Both the position numbers and the translations under genes were made by a program. Shown piece after piece: positions 14,517 to 23,699 of a DNA stretch of 64,000 nucleotides. The first letter of the stretch is position 1; every line of letters starts with the position of its first letter. The notes beneath the pieces are model-generated. The model was not told the origin of the DNA, searched no databases, and saw only the letters and a program-made list of their open reading frames with translations. The stretch comes from an uncultured Lachnospiraceae bacterium (lineage in GTDB: Bacteria > Bacillota > Clostridia > Lachnospirales > Lachnospiraceae): contig CATBDC010000004.1 of assembly GCA_949502235.1 (NCBI GenBank), positions 84,169 through 148,168 on the forward strand. The letters are read 5' to 3'.

Positions 14517-15617
14517 AAAATCCCGGATCACCTTCCACGCCGGAAGTGCATTTCCGTCATAATCAAATAGCGCCTGGTTCGCCCACTCATTTCCGCAGGG
14601 GCCCGGATCATTCATATATTCAAGGGAGCTCACTGTAGCCCATCCGCTCCCGGCTATGGGAATCCATGCCGGTTCCCACCAGAAAAATCCTTTCCCGCGC
14701 CCATCCGGCACACGGCTGATTGTGTCTAACAAATCCTTTATAAAATCCGCCTGGCCTTCCTTCGTCATCGGATAGTCTATTTTTTCTACAAGATGAGGCT
14801 TCGTGGCATAGCCTTTGCGCTGATCCCCGGAAAGTCCTTCATACTCCCCATAATCCTCCATTGTATACCCCATAGACGTTTCCACTACAATCAAATCCTT
14901 ATGATACCGGCAGGCAATATCCCTCATATTTTCCTCCAGCATTTTCATACTGCCATGCCAGAAGGGATAATAGGACAGGCCGATAATCTGGAATTCCTCC
15001 CCCCGTTTCATAAATTCATCAAACCACCTGCGGTAAAGCTCATTATTCCCGCCGTTATCCAGGTGGAGCATGACCGGAAGCTCTTTATAAACCGCACGCA
15101 CTCCCCGGATACCGGCATTTACAAACCGGGCAATATTATCATAATCCGGAATTTTCCCCTCCGGCCAGAGAAGCCCATTGGTAAGCTCATTCCCGACCTG
15201 AGCCATCTTAAGCCTGATTCCCGCTTCTGTAAATGCCTTAAGCACATCCCTGGTATACTCAAATACCGCTTCTTCAAGCTCTGTCACGCTGTACGAGGCC
15301 CATGCCTTGGGCTTTATCTGCTTCCCCGGATCCGCCCAGAAATCACTGTATTGAAAATTCAGCAATACTCCAAGTCCTGCCTCTGTCGCCCTTCCCGAAA
15401 TCTCAAGAGCAGTCTCAAGGTCATTCCCACCTGCCCCGTAAGGTTTTCCGTCCTTCGAATACGGATCATGAAAGAGCCGCACCCGGATTGTATCCACATC
15501 ATACCGCTTCATAAGCTCCAGAATTTCCGTCTTGATTCCTCCGTCATAATACCGGGCTCCAAGCCTCTCAAGCTCCAAAAGCGTAGACAAGTCCATGCCC
15601 TTTATAAAATTACTCAT
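14472..15617 (-). CDS. GH53 endo-beta-1,4-galactanase, cytoplasmic, 381 aa
   Basis: Cleaves beta-1,4-galactan or its oligosaccharides. The GH53 TIM barrel shows VDTIRVRLFHDP, the acid/base glutamate in MAQVGNELTNG (about residue 145), and the nucleophile glutamate in VVETSMGY (about 249). Most GH53 enzymes are secreted; this one begins MSNFIKGMDLS with no signal peptide, so it should trim imported oligosaccharides. GGGAGG precedes the ATG. It lies 47 nt downstream of the beta-galactosidase on the same strand, a likely operon. The last residues (VTVHSVHSNLQKSI) and the stop codon are encoded by a repeat element that abuts the end of the gene, so the native C-terminus was probably replaced. Confidence 0.9.
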   Translation of the reverse strand: MSNFIKGMDLSTLLELERLGARYYDGGIKTEILELMKRYDVDTIRVRLFHDPYSKDGKPYGAGGNDLETALEISGRATEAGLGVLLNFQYSDFWADPGKQIKPKAWASYSVTELEEAVFEYTRDVLKAFTEAGIRLKMAQVGNELTNGLLWPEGKIPDYDNIARFVNAGIRGVRAVYKELPVMLHLDNGGNNELYRRWFDEFMKRGEEFQIIGLSYYPFWHGSMKMLEENMRDIACRYHKDLIVVETSMGYTMEDYGEYEGLSGDQRKGYATKPHLVEKIDYPMTKEGQADFIKDLLDTISRVPDGRGKGFFWWEPAWIPIAGSGWATVSSLEYMNDPGPCGNEWANQALFDYDGNALPAWKVIRDFVTVHSVHSNLQKSI

Positions 15618-15664
15618 AATATTTTCCTCCCTGCCAGGTATAAATGATGGGCAGGGACAGCCGG

Positions 15665-18600
15665 TTACATTCCGCAGAACACAAAGCTAAATACCAGCTT
15701 CCCGCTTACATCCAAAAGATACTCCGGATGCGTAAGTGAACCCCAGCTGTCGTCTCCCGCGATTCCCATCTGGCCCTTTGCCGCCCGTACAACTGTATAG
15801 TGTACCTCCGGAAGTTCAAAGGAATGTGCTGCGTTTTCCATCTCATGAGGCGTATAGGGAAGCGCAGAGAAGCTCATAGGACCGTTTTCGGCAGTCATCA
15901 TGAAGCGCATGCCTCTTCCCTTCCTGTCTGTAACCTCCGCGTACCTTACCTCCTCCTTATTGCCGCACTCCTGGGGGACAAGGTATTCTGCCATATTATC
16001 CTTGACGAGATTCTTATATATACCAAGCTTTGCACCCTTCTTCCTGTCTGCGTAGGTCTCTGCCGGACCAAGGCCGTACCATTTTACATGGTCATAATCT
16101 GCGCTAAGCTTAAACAGCATGCCGAACTCCGGCATATCACCCAGCTCCTTCACCGGATCATAGGAAAGTGTTGTCCTGATACAGCCATCGCCGAATACCT
16201 CGTAGGCCACCTGGCACTGTGCGGCAGGGGTTGTATTCAGATTATACGCAAAACCAACCAAAACACTGTAATCCCGTTCCTCAATCACCGGCTTACTAAG
16301 TGCAAACGCCTCCTCGCCTACAGATTTGTGAGAAAGATACATGCTTGCAAGCTTCCACTGCCCGTAGCGCACCGGCATCTGATTTCCGCAGTCATTATCT
16401 ACAGGAGCGCGCCAGAAGTTCGGCTTCGGCCCTGTCATAAGCATCTCCCTGCCTCCATATTTATAAGAAACAAGTCCGCCGAACATAACGGAAAAAAGTG
16501 CCTCAAAATGTGTTCCCCTTACGCCGATATTATGTCCGCTTCTGATTACTGTAAGCTTCTCCTTACACGGCTCCTCTTCCTTTGCAATTTCATACACATA
16601 CTGTCCAAATGCAATCTCATGGCCTCTCCGTGCCCAAATCGTATCCTCTTTTAAATGGAAGGAAACCGTAACCGCATATTCTCCCACACATGTCTCTTCC
16701 TGAACCGGAAGTACATAGGTTTCTTCACTTAAAGGCGCTACATGAGTATCAAGCAGGGACTTTCTTATGACATGTCCGTCCCTCTCTACAGTCACCCGGC
16801 ACTCGAAGGTATCCGTATTCAAAAACAGATTCTTATTAATAATCCTGACTTCTGTTTTTCCTACCTCCGCCGTAATATTCTGGTAGTTAAACTTTACCTC
16901 CTGCATCTTCGGAGATTCTTCCCTGTTTCCGTAAACAATTCCATTTCCGCTGAAATTATAGTCTGTGGGACGCTCGCCGAAATCTCCGCCGTAGGCCTGA
17001 AACTCCTTTCCATACCTGTTCTTTTTGTAAATAGACTGGTCAATATAGTCCCAGATAAAGCCTCCCTGGTACAATGGCTCTGTATCTGCCAAATCTGTAT
17101 ATTTATGCATTGCCCCGCAGGAATTTCCCATGGCATGAGTATACTCACAGCAGATAAAGGGCTTGCTTCTGTCCTTTGCCAGAAATTCCTTTATTTTTTC
17201 TACGGAGGTGTACATCTGGCTCTCCATGTCGCTTGTATCATTATATCTTCGATCCCAGAACACTCCTTCATAATGGACAAGGCGTGTGGGGTCAAGCTTC
17301 CTGAAGAGCTGTGACATTTCATAGATATCCCTTCCGCCGAAGGATTCATTTCCGCAGGACCAGATTAAAACAGACGGATGGTTCTTGTCTCTCTGATAAA
17401 TAGAATTTACACGGTCAAGCATCATATCAAGCCACTCCGGCTTATCATTTGGGACAATCTCCGAATAATCGCCGGTATCCTTTGCAAGATCCCAGCTCCC
17501 GTGGGATTCCAGATTAGTCTCATCAATCATATAAAGGCCGTACTCATCGCAGAGCCTGTATATGAGGGAATCATCCGGATAATGGCAGGTTCTGACGGCA
17601 TTTATATTATTTCTCTTCATGGTTTCCAAATCCTGCCACAGCTCCGCTTCGCTTACATGACGCCCGTTTACCGCGCTGAATTCATGGCGGTTCACACCCT
17701 TGAACACAATCCTCTTTCCATTCAGCGTCATAATATGATCCTTCATCTCAAACCGCCTGAAGCCTGTCTTCTCGGGAATCACCTCCATAAGCGTCCCTAA
17801 GCCGTCATATACCTCCAGCGTCAAATCATAAAGCGCCGGCTCTTCTGCGCTCCAAAGCTTCGGATTTTCCACAATCCATGAATAAGAGACCTCACTCCCG
17901 GCTTCCTTTTCCTCTTCAAATATAACTGTTCCATCCTTTGCAAGCCTGAATACAATCTTTCCGGCAGTCTCCTCCTCTGCCGCCATTTTAAGGGAAACCG
18001 TAAGCTTTGCCTTTTCAAACGTCTCATCCGGGACAGCCTGAATCGTCATATCACGCACATGCACCCTCGGAACCGTATAAAGATATACATCCCTGTAAAT
18101 ACCAGAGAACCGGTAAAAATCCTGATCCTCACACCAGCTTGAGGACGTCCACTTGAACACCTGTACCGCAAGCTTATTTTCCCCATCCTTCACATATTCC
18201 GTAAGCTCAAACTCCGATGGGGTAAAAGAGTCCTCACTATATCCCACAAATCTGCCGTTAAGCCAAATCGCAAGTCCGCTTTCTGCTCCCTGTAAAGAAA
18301 TAAAAAGCTGTTTTCCCTTCATTCTCTCCGGCACCGTAAAATATTTTACATAGCTTGCCACCGGATTAAAAAATTCCGGTATCTCCCCAGGGTGGATCTC
18401 GTCATGCCCTTCCCATGGATACTGCGTATTCACGTACTGCGGCACATCATATCCCTCCATCTGGATATGCGCCGGTACATGAATATCCTCCCAGCTCATG
18501 CAGGAGTACTCTTCCTTCTCGAAGCCCTTAACCGAAGCCTCGTAATTCCTTGCATAATGGAACTTCCAAAGCCCGTTAAGGCTTTCCTTAAAGCTTTCGT

Positions 18601-18715
18601 ATCCGGTCTCCATATCCATCACGGAGCTATAAAATTTATGGTCAGAATGAGCTTCAAGCCTCCTGTCGCAAAAATACTGCGGATCCCTTACCTTCCCAAA
18701 ATCAAATGTATTCAT
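15665..18715 (-). CDS. lacZ: GH2 beta-galactosidase, 1016 aa
   Basis: Hydrolyses beta-galactosides in the cytoplasm. Domain order follows E. coli LacZ: jelly-roll domain (about 35-215), Ig-like domain, TIM barrel (about 325-620) with acid/base E457 in WSCGNESFGG and nucleophile E524 in FICCEYTHAMGNS, then a further Ig domain and the C-terminal beta-galactosidase small-chain domain (about 735-1010). The length is that of full LacZ. The gene is divergent from an AraC regulator with 129 bp between, and is followed by the GH53 galactanase. Together they suit breakdown of galacto-oligosaccharides from galactan or milk. Confidence 0.95.
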   Translation of the reverse strand: MNTFDFGKVRDPQYFCDRRLEAHSDHKFYSSVMDMETGYESFKESLNGLWKFHYARNYEASVKGFEKEEYSCMSWEDIHVPAHIQMEGYDVPQYVNTQYPWEGHDEIHPGEIPEFFNPVASYVKYFTVPERMKGKQLFISLQGAESGLAIWLNGRFVGYSEDSFTPSEFELTEYVKDGENKLAVQVFKWTSSSWCEDQDFYRFSGIYRDVYLYTVPRVHVRDMTIQAVPDETFEKAKLTVSLKMAAEEETAGKIVFRLAKDGTVIFEEEKEAGSEVSYSWIVENPKLWSAEEPALYDLTLEVYDGLGTLMEVIPEKTGFRRFEMKDHIMTLNGKRIVFKGVNRHEFSAVNGRHVSEAELWQDLETMKRNNINAVRTCHYPDDSLIYRLCDEYGLYMIDETNLESHGSWDLAKDTGDYSEIVPNDKPEWLDMMLDRVNSIYQRDKNHPSVLIWSCGNESFGGRDIYEMSQLFRKLDPTRLVHYEGVFWDRRYNDTSDMESQMYTSVEKIKEFLAKDRSKPFICCEYTHAMGNSCGAMHKYTDLADTEPLYQGGFIWDYIDQSIYKKNRYGKEFQAYGGDFGERPTDYNFSGNGIVYGNREESPKMQEVKFNYQNITAEVGKTEVRIINKNLFLNTDTFECRVTVERDGHVIRKSLLDTHVAPLSEETYVLPVQEETCVGEYAVTVSFHLKEDTIWARRGHEIAFGQYVYEIAKEEEPCKEKLTVIRSGHNIGVRGTHFEALFSVMFGGLVSYKYGGREMLMTGPKPNFWRAPVDNDCGNQMPVRYGQWKLASMYLSHKSVGEEAFALSKPVIEERDYSVLVGFAYNLNTTPAAQCQVAYEVFGDGCIRTTLSYDPVKELGDMPEFGMLFKLSADYDHVKWYGLGPAETYADRKKGAKLGIYKNLVKDNMAEYLVPQECGNKEEVRYAEVTDRKGRGMRFMMTAENGPMSFSALPYTPHEMENAAHSFELPEVHYTVVRAAKGQMGIAGDDSWGSLTHPEYLLDVSGKLVFSFVFCGM

Positions 18716-18844
18716 CAGAACTTCCTCCTTTTATCCATCATTTTTTTCATTATAGTATACCTGGACAAAGGAAAGTGTAGTATGTTAAACTAAATAATAT
18801 AAGATTTCGAAACTAATATAAAAATACTTGTACAGGAGGCTGCC
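18716..18844. promoter_or_regulatory. Divergent promoter region, lacZ / AraC regulator
   Basis: On the minus strand a perfect TATAAT (complement of 18749-18754) lies about 35 bp before the lacZ start. It has no good -35 box at 17 bp, as is usual for activator-dependent promoters. The other half, leading to the AraC gene, is AT-rich. The adjacent AraC protein is the natural candidate activator. No sharp operator repeat was found. Confidence 0.5.
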
Positions 18845-19654
18845 ATGCCGATACATTTTAGAAACTCTCCCGTCAACGAGCCATTTATCCTGGATTCTAT
18901 AGGCAACCACTGGAGCCAGGACAGGGTGCTGCGCCCAAAGGGCTACCCCCTTTACCACTATCTCCATACAGAAAAAGGACAGGGGATTATTGACACACCG
19001 GGAAAAACCTACACTCTGAATGAGGGAGAAGGAATTCTTCTAGCCCCCGGCCTTCACCACACCTATACAAAGTGTACGGAAGAATGGCTTACCTCTTTTG
19101 CCACCTTTACCGGCACAATTGACAGCAGCATTGGAAAAATCGTTGGGAACCGCCAGGTAATTTTTATGGAAAAGGAGCAGGGCGTCCTGATAAGCGCCCT
19201 GATTGATTCTATTATGGATGACTGGGACATGCTTGTTTCTGACACCCGTGCTCTGTCTATCCGCTGCTACTGCCTGCTGATGCATTTCGCAGACAGCGTC
19301 CATACCCATTCTCTGGCTAAAGAGCCCTTGTACCTGCGGTATGTAGAGCCGGTAATAAAGGAGATTGAAACACATTTTAGCTCCCCCGAGCTTACTGCTG
19401 CAGGCTTAAGCGCACAGGTCTACATAAGCCCCCAGTATCTCTCCCGGCTGTTCCGCAGATTCTTAGGCTGCTCTGTTTACGAGTACCTGACAACCTACCG
19501 GATAAATAGGGCGAGAGAGCTTCTCGTGTCTAATCCCCGCTTGGAGGTACAGCAGATCGCAGGGCTTACCGGATTCTCGGACGCAAGCCATTTTATTGCT
19601 ATGTTTAAAAAAGCAGCAGGGGTAACGCCGCTTGAATTCCGAAAATTAAACTGA
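18845..19654 (+). CDS. AraC-family transcriptional regulator, 269 aa
   Basis: An N-terminal cupin-like sensor (about 1-130, with LAPGLHHTYTK) is followed by two HTH motifs at the C-terminus (about 168-266): LSAQVYISPQYLSRLFRRF and IAGLTGFSDASHFIAMFKK, ending TPLEFRK. Both match the AraC/XylS DNA-binding domain. AGGAGG precedes the ATG. Its divergent position beside the beta-galactosidase/galactanase genes, and just upstream of the sugar ABC importer, suggests it activates these genes in response to a galactoside. Confidence 0.9.
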   Translation: MPIHFRNSPVNEPFILDSIGNHWSQDRVLRPKGYPLYHYLHTEKGQGIIDTPGKTYTLNEGEGILLAPGLHHTYTKCTEEWLTSFATFTGTIDSSIGKIVGNRQVIFMEKEQGVLISALIDSIMDDWDMLVSDTRALSIRCYCLLMHFADSVHTHSLAKEPLYLRYVEPVIKEIETHFSSPELTAAGLSAQVYISPQYLSRLFRRFLGCSVYEYLTTYRINRARELLVSNPRLEVQQIAGLTGFSDASHFIAMFKKAAGVTPLEFRKLN

Positions 19655-19702
19655 TATGATGAGGATATTCTGAAACCCAAATAATATATGGAGGAACTTA
19701 CA

Positions 19703-20215
19703 ATGTACAATTACAGAATCGTAGAACAGGTCAGAAGAAAACAGAAGTCCTTTGCAGGCTTTCTGCGTACCATTATGATTATTTTTGCAGTCATTCTTTT
19801 ACTTATGGGAATCACCATATCCCAGGGATTTATGCTTCCCGGCTTTCTTCTTCTCGTATTATATGCCGCATATAACATTTTCAGCCGGAAGGAGTATGAG
19901 TACACAATGGAAAACAATCAGCTCTCCATTGACGTAATTCTCGGCGGAAGATACCGCAGGCCCGCACATATTTTAGATTTGGAAGCCATAGAGGTTGTAG
20001 CTCCCAACTGGCATGATTCTGTGTCAAAATACCGCAGAGACGGCGGAAGCATAAAGCTTCCAAAATACGACTATACCTCCTATGAGGAGGACACACCCTT
20101 TTATACCATGATTATTACAGAAAACCGGGTGAAAATAAAGCTGCTTCTGGATTTGTCCGATGAAATGCTGAAGATTTTAAAGGCGCGGTATCCTGACAGA
20201 GTATTCCTCGCATAA
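19703..20215 (+). CDS. DUF6106-like membrane protein, 170 aa
   Basis: Two hydrophobic segments in residues 20-60 are followed by a soluble domain with the pattern YEYTMENNQLSIDVI, as in the uncharacterised DUF6106 family common in Lachnospiraceae. The ATG at 19703 is chosen because GGAGG (19690-19694) is 8 nt upstream; the earlier ATG at 19688 overlaps that site. It lies 48 nt after the AraC gene on the same strand. Function unknown. Confidence 0.65.
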   Translation: MYNYRIVEQVRRKQKSFAGFLRTIMIIFAVILLLMGITISQGFMLPGFLLLVLYAAYNIFSRKEYEYTMENNQLSIDVILGGRYRRPAHILDLEAIEVVAPNWHDSVSKYRRDGGSIKLPKYDYTSYEEDTPFYTMIITENRVKIKLLLDLSDEMLKILKARYPDRVFLA

Positions 20216-20329
20216 CAAACCCATCTGCGGGGTATTTGACCTTCCCGGCGGCAGACAAATATCCATGCAGGTATGGCTACTTAGCTGCTTGGCTTGTTGT
20301 TTCGCGGAAATAAAAGTACACAAAGAAAA

Positions 20330-20346
20330 TTGACATTTGCTGTCAA
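20330..20346. promoter_or_regulatory. Dyad upstream of the ABC operon
   Basis: TTGACA-TTTGC-TGTCAA is a perfect dyad about 80 bp upstream of the -10 box of the ABC importer operon. It is a candidate operator for a regulator of sugar uptake. It also contains a consensus -35 hexamer, but no -10 follows at the right distance. Confidence 0.4.
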
Positions 20347-20424
20347 AACACATCCGATTCATATATACTTGGTCGAATTTGCATATTATACGAGTGTTTA
20401 TGCAAACCATCCGGTTTTTCATCT

Positions 20425-20433
20425 TGATATAAT
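20425..20433 (+). promoter_or_regulatory. Extended -10 promoter of the sugar ABC operon
   Basis: TGATATAAT is a perfect extended -10 element (TGn plus TATAAT), 45 bp before the start codon of the binding-protein gene. The hexamer 17 bp further up (AACCAT) is a poor -35, which fits dependence on an activator such as the AraC protein just upstream. Confidence 0.65.
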
Positions 20434-20477
20434 GTCCTCATAGAAAATACTTTGACAATAAAAGGAGGACAAAAAGT

Positions 20478-21806
20478 ATGAAGAAAAAGTTTCTTTCAGT
20501 ACTGCTTGCAGGCGCAATGGTTCTTTCACTTGCAGCTTGTGGAAACAGCGGTGAGACCAGTGATGATTCATCCGCTAAGACAGAGGAAGACGGAGGCGGT
20601 TCCGAAGGCGGAGACAAATTAACCGTATGGGCATGGGACCAGACCTTCAACATCAAGGCTATGGAGATGGCCGGAGAACAGTATGCAAAAGACCATGAAG
20701 GTTTTGAGCTTAAGGTTATTGAGACCTCCTCTGATGACTGCCAGACAAAGCTTACAACCTGCGCGAATGCAGGCGACTACAGCACAATGCCGGATATCGT
20801 ATTAATGCAGGACAACAGCTATCAGAAATTCTTAAAGAGCTACCCGGACGCTTTCACAGATCTGACAGACTGTGGAATTAACTGGGACGATTTTGCAGCA
20901 CTTAAGCAGTCCTACTCTATGGTAGATGACAAGCACTACGGTGTTCCTTATGACAACGGTGTGTGCGCGGCGTTCTATCGTACAGACGTTCTTGATGAGG
21001 CAGGATATAAGATTGAAGATCTTACAGACATTACGTGGTCAGAATTCATCAAAATTGGCGAGGACGTACATAAGAAGACCGGCAAATACCTTCTTACAAG
21101 CGAATCCACAGGCGGCGACACAATCATGCTAATGATTCAGTCCTGCGGAGCTAACTTTGTAAATGAAGACGGCGAGGCTTTCATCGTAGGCAACGAAACT
21201 GCTGAAAAGTGTATTGATCTTTACACAGAGATGATTGAAAAAGATGTTGTTAAGCTTGTTAATAACTGGGATGAGTATATCAAGACTGTTACAGACGGCG
21301 AAGCTGCCGGTATCGTTAATGGTAACTGGATGAACGCAACTTTAGTTGGTATCGAGGATCAGAAGGGCCTGTGGCAGATTACTACGCTTCCTAAGGTTGA
21401 CGGCGTTGACACAGCAACAAATTACGCAAACAACGGCGGTTCCTCCTGGTATATTACTTCCAACTGCCAGAATGTGGAGCTTGCAATGGACTTCCTTAAG
21501 AGCACCTTCGGCTCCAGCACAGATTTCTATGACTCTATTCTTCCGGCAACTTCCGGTATTGCATGTTACCTGCCGGCCGGCGAATCTGAAGTTTACAATG
21601 AGCCTGTAGAATTTTACGGCGGACAGCCGATTTACTCTACACTTGTAGAATACTCCTCTCATATTCCGGAGTTTACAAAGACTCCTTACCACTATGAGGC
21701 AAGAGAGTGTGTTAACACGGCAATTATTAACATTACAAACGGAACTTCTAAAGAGGATGCATTAAAAGAGGCTCAGGAGACACTTGAATTCAAGATGACA
21801 GAATAG
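20478..21806 (+). CDS. Sugar ABC transporter substrate-binding lipoprotein, 442 aa
   Basis: An extracytoplasmic binding protein of the family-1 (MalE/UgpB-like) type. It has a lipoprotein signal peptide with lipobox LSLAACG (Cys21), then a Ser/Glu/Gly-rich tether (22-46) and the binding fold starting LTVWAWDQTFN. AAAGGAGG precedes the ATG. Downstream are two permease genes but no ATPase gene. An intrinsic terminator directly after this gene should make the binding protein more abundant than the permeases. Placement beside galactosidases suggests galacto-oligosaccharide uptake; the substrate is inferred. Confidence 0.92.
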   Translation: MKKKFLSVLLAGAMVLSLAACGNSGETSDDSSAKTEEDGGGSEGGDKLTVWAWDQTFNIKAMEMAGEQYAKDHEGFELKVIETSSDDCQTKLTTCANAGDYSTMPDIVLMQDNSYQKFLKSYPDAFTDLTDCGINWDDFAALKQSYSMVDDKHYGVPYDNGVCAAFYRTDVLDEAGYKIEDLTDITWSEFIKIGEDVHKKTGKYLLTSESTGGDTIMLMIQSCGANFVNEDGEAFIVGNETAEKCIDLYTEMIEKDVVKLVNNWDEYIKTVTDGEAAGIVNGNWMNATLVGIEDQKGLWQITTLPKVDGVDTATNYANNGGSSWYITSNCQNVELAMDFLKSTFGSSTDFYDSILPATSGIACYLPAGESEVYNEPVEFYGGQPIYSTLVEYSSHIPEFTKTPYHYEARECVNTAIINITNGTSKEDALKEAQETLEFKMTE

Positions 21807-21818
21807 CAGCTGCATTAG

Positions 21819-21855
21819 ATGTGGGAAACTGCAGGCAGTTTCCCACATTTTTTTT
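21819..21855 (+). terminator. Intra-operon terminator after the binding protein
   Basis: ATGTGGGAAACTGC pairs perfectly with GCAGTTTCCCACAT around a 2-nt loop, followed by a run of T. It lies between the binding-protein and permease genes. Partial read-through would explain how the permeases are expressed at a lower level. Confidence 0.85.
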
Positions 21856-21885
21856 AGCCTGTTTTAGGAGAAAGGGGGACTTTTT

Positions 21886-22785
21886 GTGAATTCCAAGAAA
21901 AAAGGAATGACTCTTATTGCTAAACAAAAAGCGGCCGGATGGGCATTTCTGACCCCGGCAACTCTCATGATTGCAATCATGAGCTTTTATCCCATGGTCC
22001 GGGCGTTCATCATTTCCCTGCAGACCGGTACCGGCGCAAACATGAGATTTGCAGAGCCGATATTCAATAACTATAAAAGAATGATGGCAGATAAGGTATT
22101 TAAGCAGTCTATCGGCAACACATTTTTCTACCTGATTATCCAGGTGCCGATCATGCTTGTACTGGCAATCCTGCTGGCACAGCTTCTGAACAACAAGGAT
22201 TTAAAGCTGAAAGGCTTTTTCCGTACCTGTGTATTCCTTCCATGTGCAACCTCGCTTGTATCCTATGCGTTGATTTTCCGTTCTCTGTTTGCACAGGATG
22301 GACTCATTAACAGTATCCTTGTAAAGCTGCATATTCTGGAATCAGGATATAATTTCCTTGGAAATTCGGCGAGTGCAAAGATTGTTATTATCATTGCACT
22401 TGTCTGGAGATGGACCGGATATAACATGGTATTTTACCTGTCAGGCCTGCAGAACATCGAATATTCTGTATATGAGGCAGCCAAGATTGACGGCGCAAAC
22501 GGCTGGAAAACCTTCTGGAAAATAACGGTTCCTCTTTTGAAGCCGACAATTATTATGACGTTTATTATGTCTATTAACGGTACACTGCAGTTATTTGACG
22601 AATCTGTCAACCTGACCAAGGGCGGCCCGGCAAATTCAACGATTACTATGTCGCATTATGTTTATAATACATGTTTCATTAACGTACCAAACTTTGGTTA
22701 TGCATCAGCTATGGCGTTCCTTATTTTTATTATGGTAGCTGTCCTTGCATTTATCAACTTGAAAGTAGGTGATACACGTGACTGA
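21886..22785 (+). CDS. Sugar ABC transporter permease (MalF/UgpA type), 299 aa
   Basis: A six-helix membrane permease. The ATPase-contact EAA loop reads EAAKIDGANGWKTFWKITVP (about residues 201-220). The start is a GTG at 21886 preceded by AAAGGGGG. It overlaps the next permease gene by 8 nt. With its partner it forms the membrane channel for the binding protein at 20478; the ATPase must be shared from elsewhere, as is common in Firmicutes (MsmK type). Confidence 0.92.
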   Translation: MNSKKKGMTLIAKQKAAGWAFLTPATLMIAIMSFYPMVRAFIISLQTGTGANMRFAEPIFNNYKRMMADKVFKQSIGNTFFYLIIQVPIMLVLAILLAQLLNNKDLKLKGFFRTCVFLPCATSLVSYALIFRSLFAQDGLINSILVKLHILESGYNFLGNSASAKIVIIIALVWRWTGYNMVFYLSGLQNIEYSVYEAAKIDGANGWKTFWKITVPLLKPTIIMTFIMSINGTLQLFDESVNLTKGGPANSTITMSHYVYNTCFINVPNFGYASAMAFLIFIMVAVLAFINLKVGDTRD

Positions 22786-23608
22786 AAAAAAGAACAAAAG
22801 CATGATTCAGCGCAGACTGATTCCTACCTATATTTTCCTTTCAATTGTGTCCGTGATTTCCGTATTTCCTCTGTACTGGATGATATCCGCAGCAACCAAT
22901 ACCTCTACGGATGTTTCCAGAGGACGGATTCTCCCGGGAACACATTTTATGGAAAATTTTAATAATCTGGTATCACAGCAGCCTTTGTGGCGCGCACTTG
23001 GAAACTCCTTCCGGTACGCAATCGTAACCACCCTTGTTTGTCTTCTTATCTGTTCAATCGCAGGTTACGGTTTTGAAATCTATCATGATAAGTGGAAGGA
23101 TAAGCTTTTCTCCATTCTCCTGCTTGCCATGATGGTACCGCAGGTTGCAACTATGGTTCCGTTGTTCCAGATGTTCTCAAAGGCAAGACTTCTGAACTGT
23201 ACGCTTGGTTTTATCCTTCCCATGATATCCACGCCGTTCATGATCATGATGTTCCGCCAGAATGCCAGATCCTTCCCGATTGATATCATGGAAGCGGCCC
23301 GCATTGACGGTTTGAATGAAATACAGATATTCTTCCGTATGTTCTTCCCGACTATGAGATCCACCTATGCGGCGGCGGCTGTTATCACATTTATGAATGC
23401 ATGGAATTCCTATCTGTGGCCGAAGGTAATTATGACAGACAATAATTCCATGACAATGCCGATGCTGATTGCGAACCTGATTACCGGATATGTGACAGAT
23501 TACGGTATGCTGATGTGCGGTGTATTGTTCTGCTCCATTCCTACAATGGTTATCTTCTTCATATTGCAGAAGCAGTTCGCAGAAGGTATTACCGGTGCAG
23601 TTAAATAA
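22778..23608 (+). CDS. Sugar ABC transporter permease (MalG/UgpE type), 276 aa
   Basis: Second channel subunit, with six predicted membrane helices and an EAA loop EAARIDGLNEIQIFFRMFFP. I take the GTG at 22778 as start because GTAGGTGAT sits 6 nt upstream, within the end of the preceding gene. A start at 22769 is also possible. The overlap implies translational coupling with the first permease. Confidence 0.92.
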   Translation: MTEKKNKSMIQRRLIPTYIFLSIVSVISVFPLYWMISAATNTSTDVSRGRILPGTHFMENFNNLVSQQPLWRALGNSFRYAIVTTLVCLLICSIAGYGFEIYHDKWKDKLFSILLLAMMVPQVATMVPLFQMFSKARLLNCTLGFILPMISTPFMIMMFRQNARSFPIDIMEAARIDGLNEIQIFFRMFFPTMRSTYAAAAVITFMNAWNSYLWPKVIMTDNNSMTMPMLIANLITGYVTDYGMLMCGVLFCSIPTMVIFFILQKQFAEGITGAVK

Positions 23609-23699
23609 TTCATAACTTAATTTATGACAATCGTGTCCGGCATGGCTTTCAAAGGAGAAAATGCATGCCGGACATATTATTAAATAGCAGGAGTGAAAA

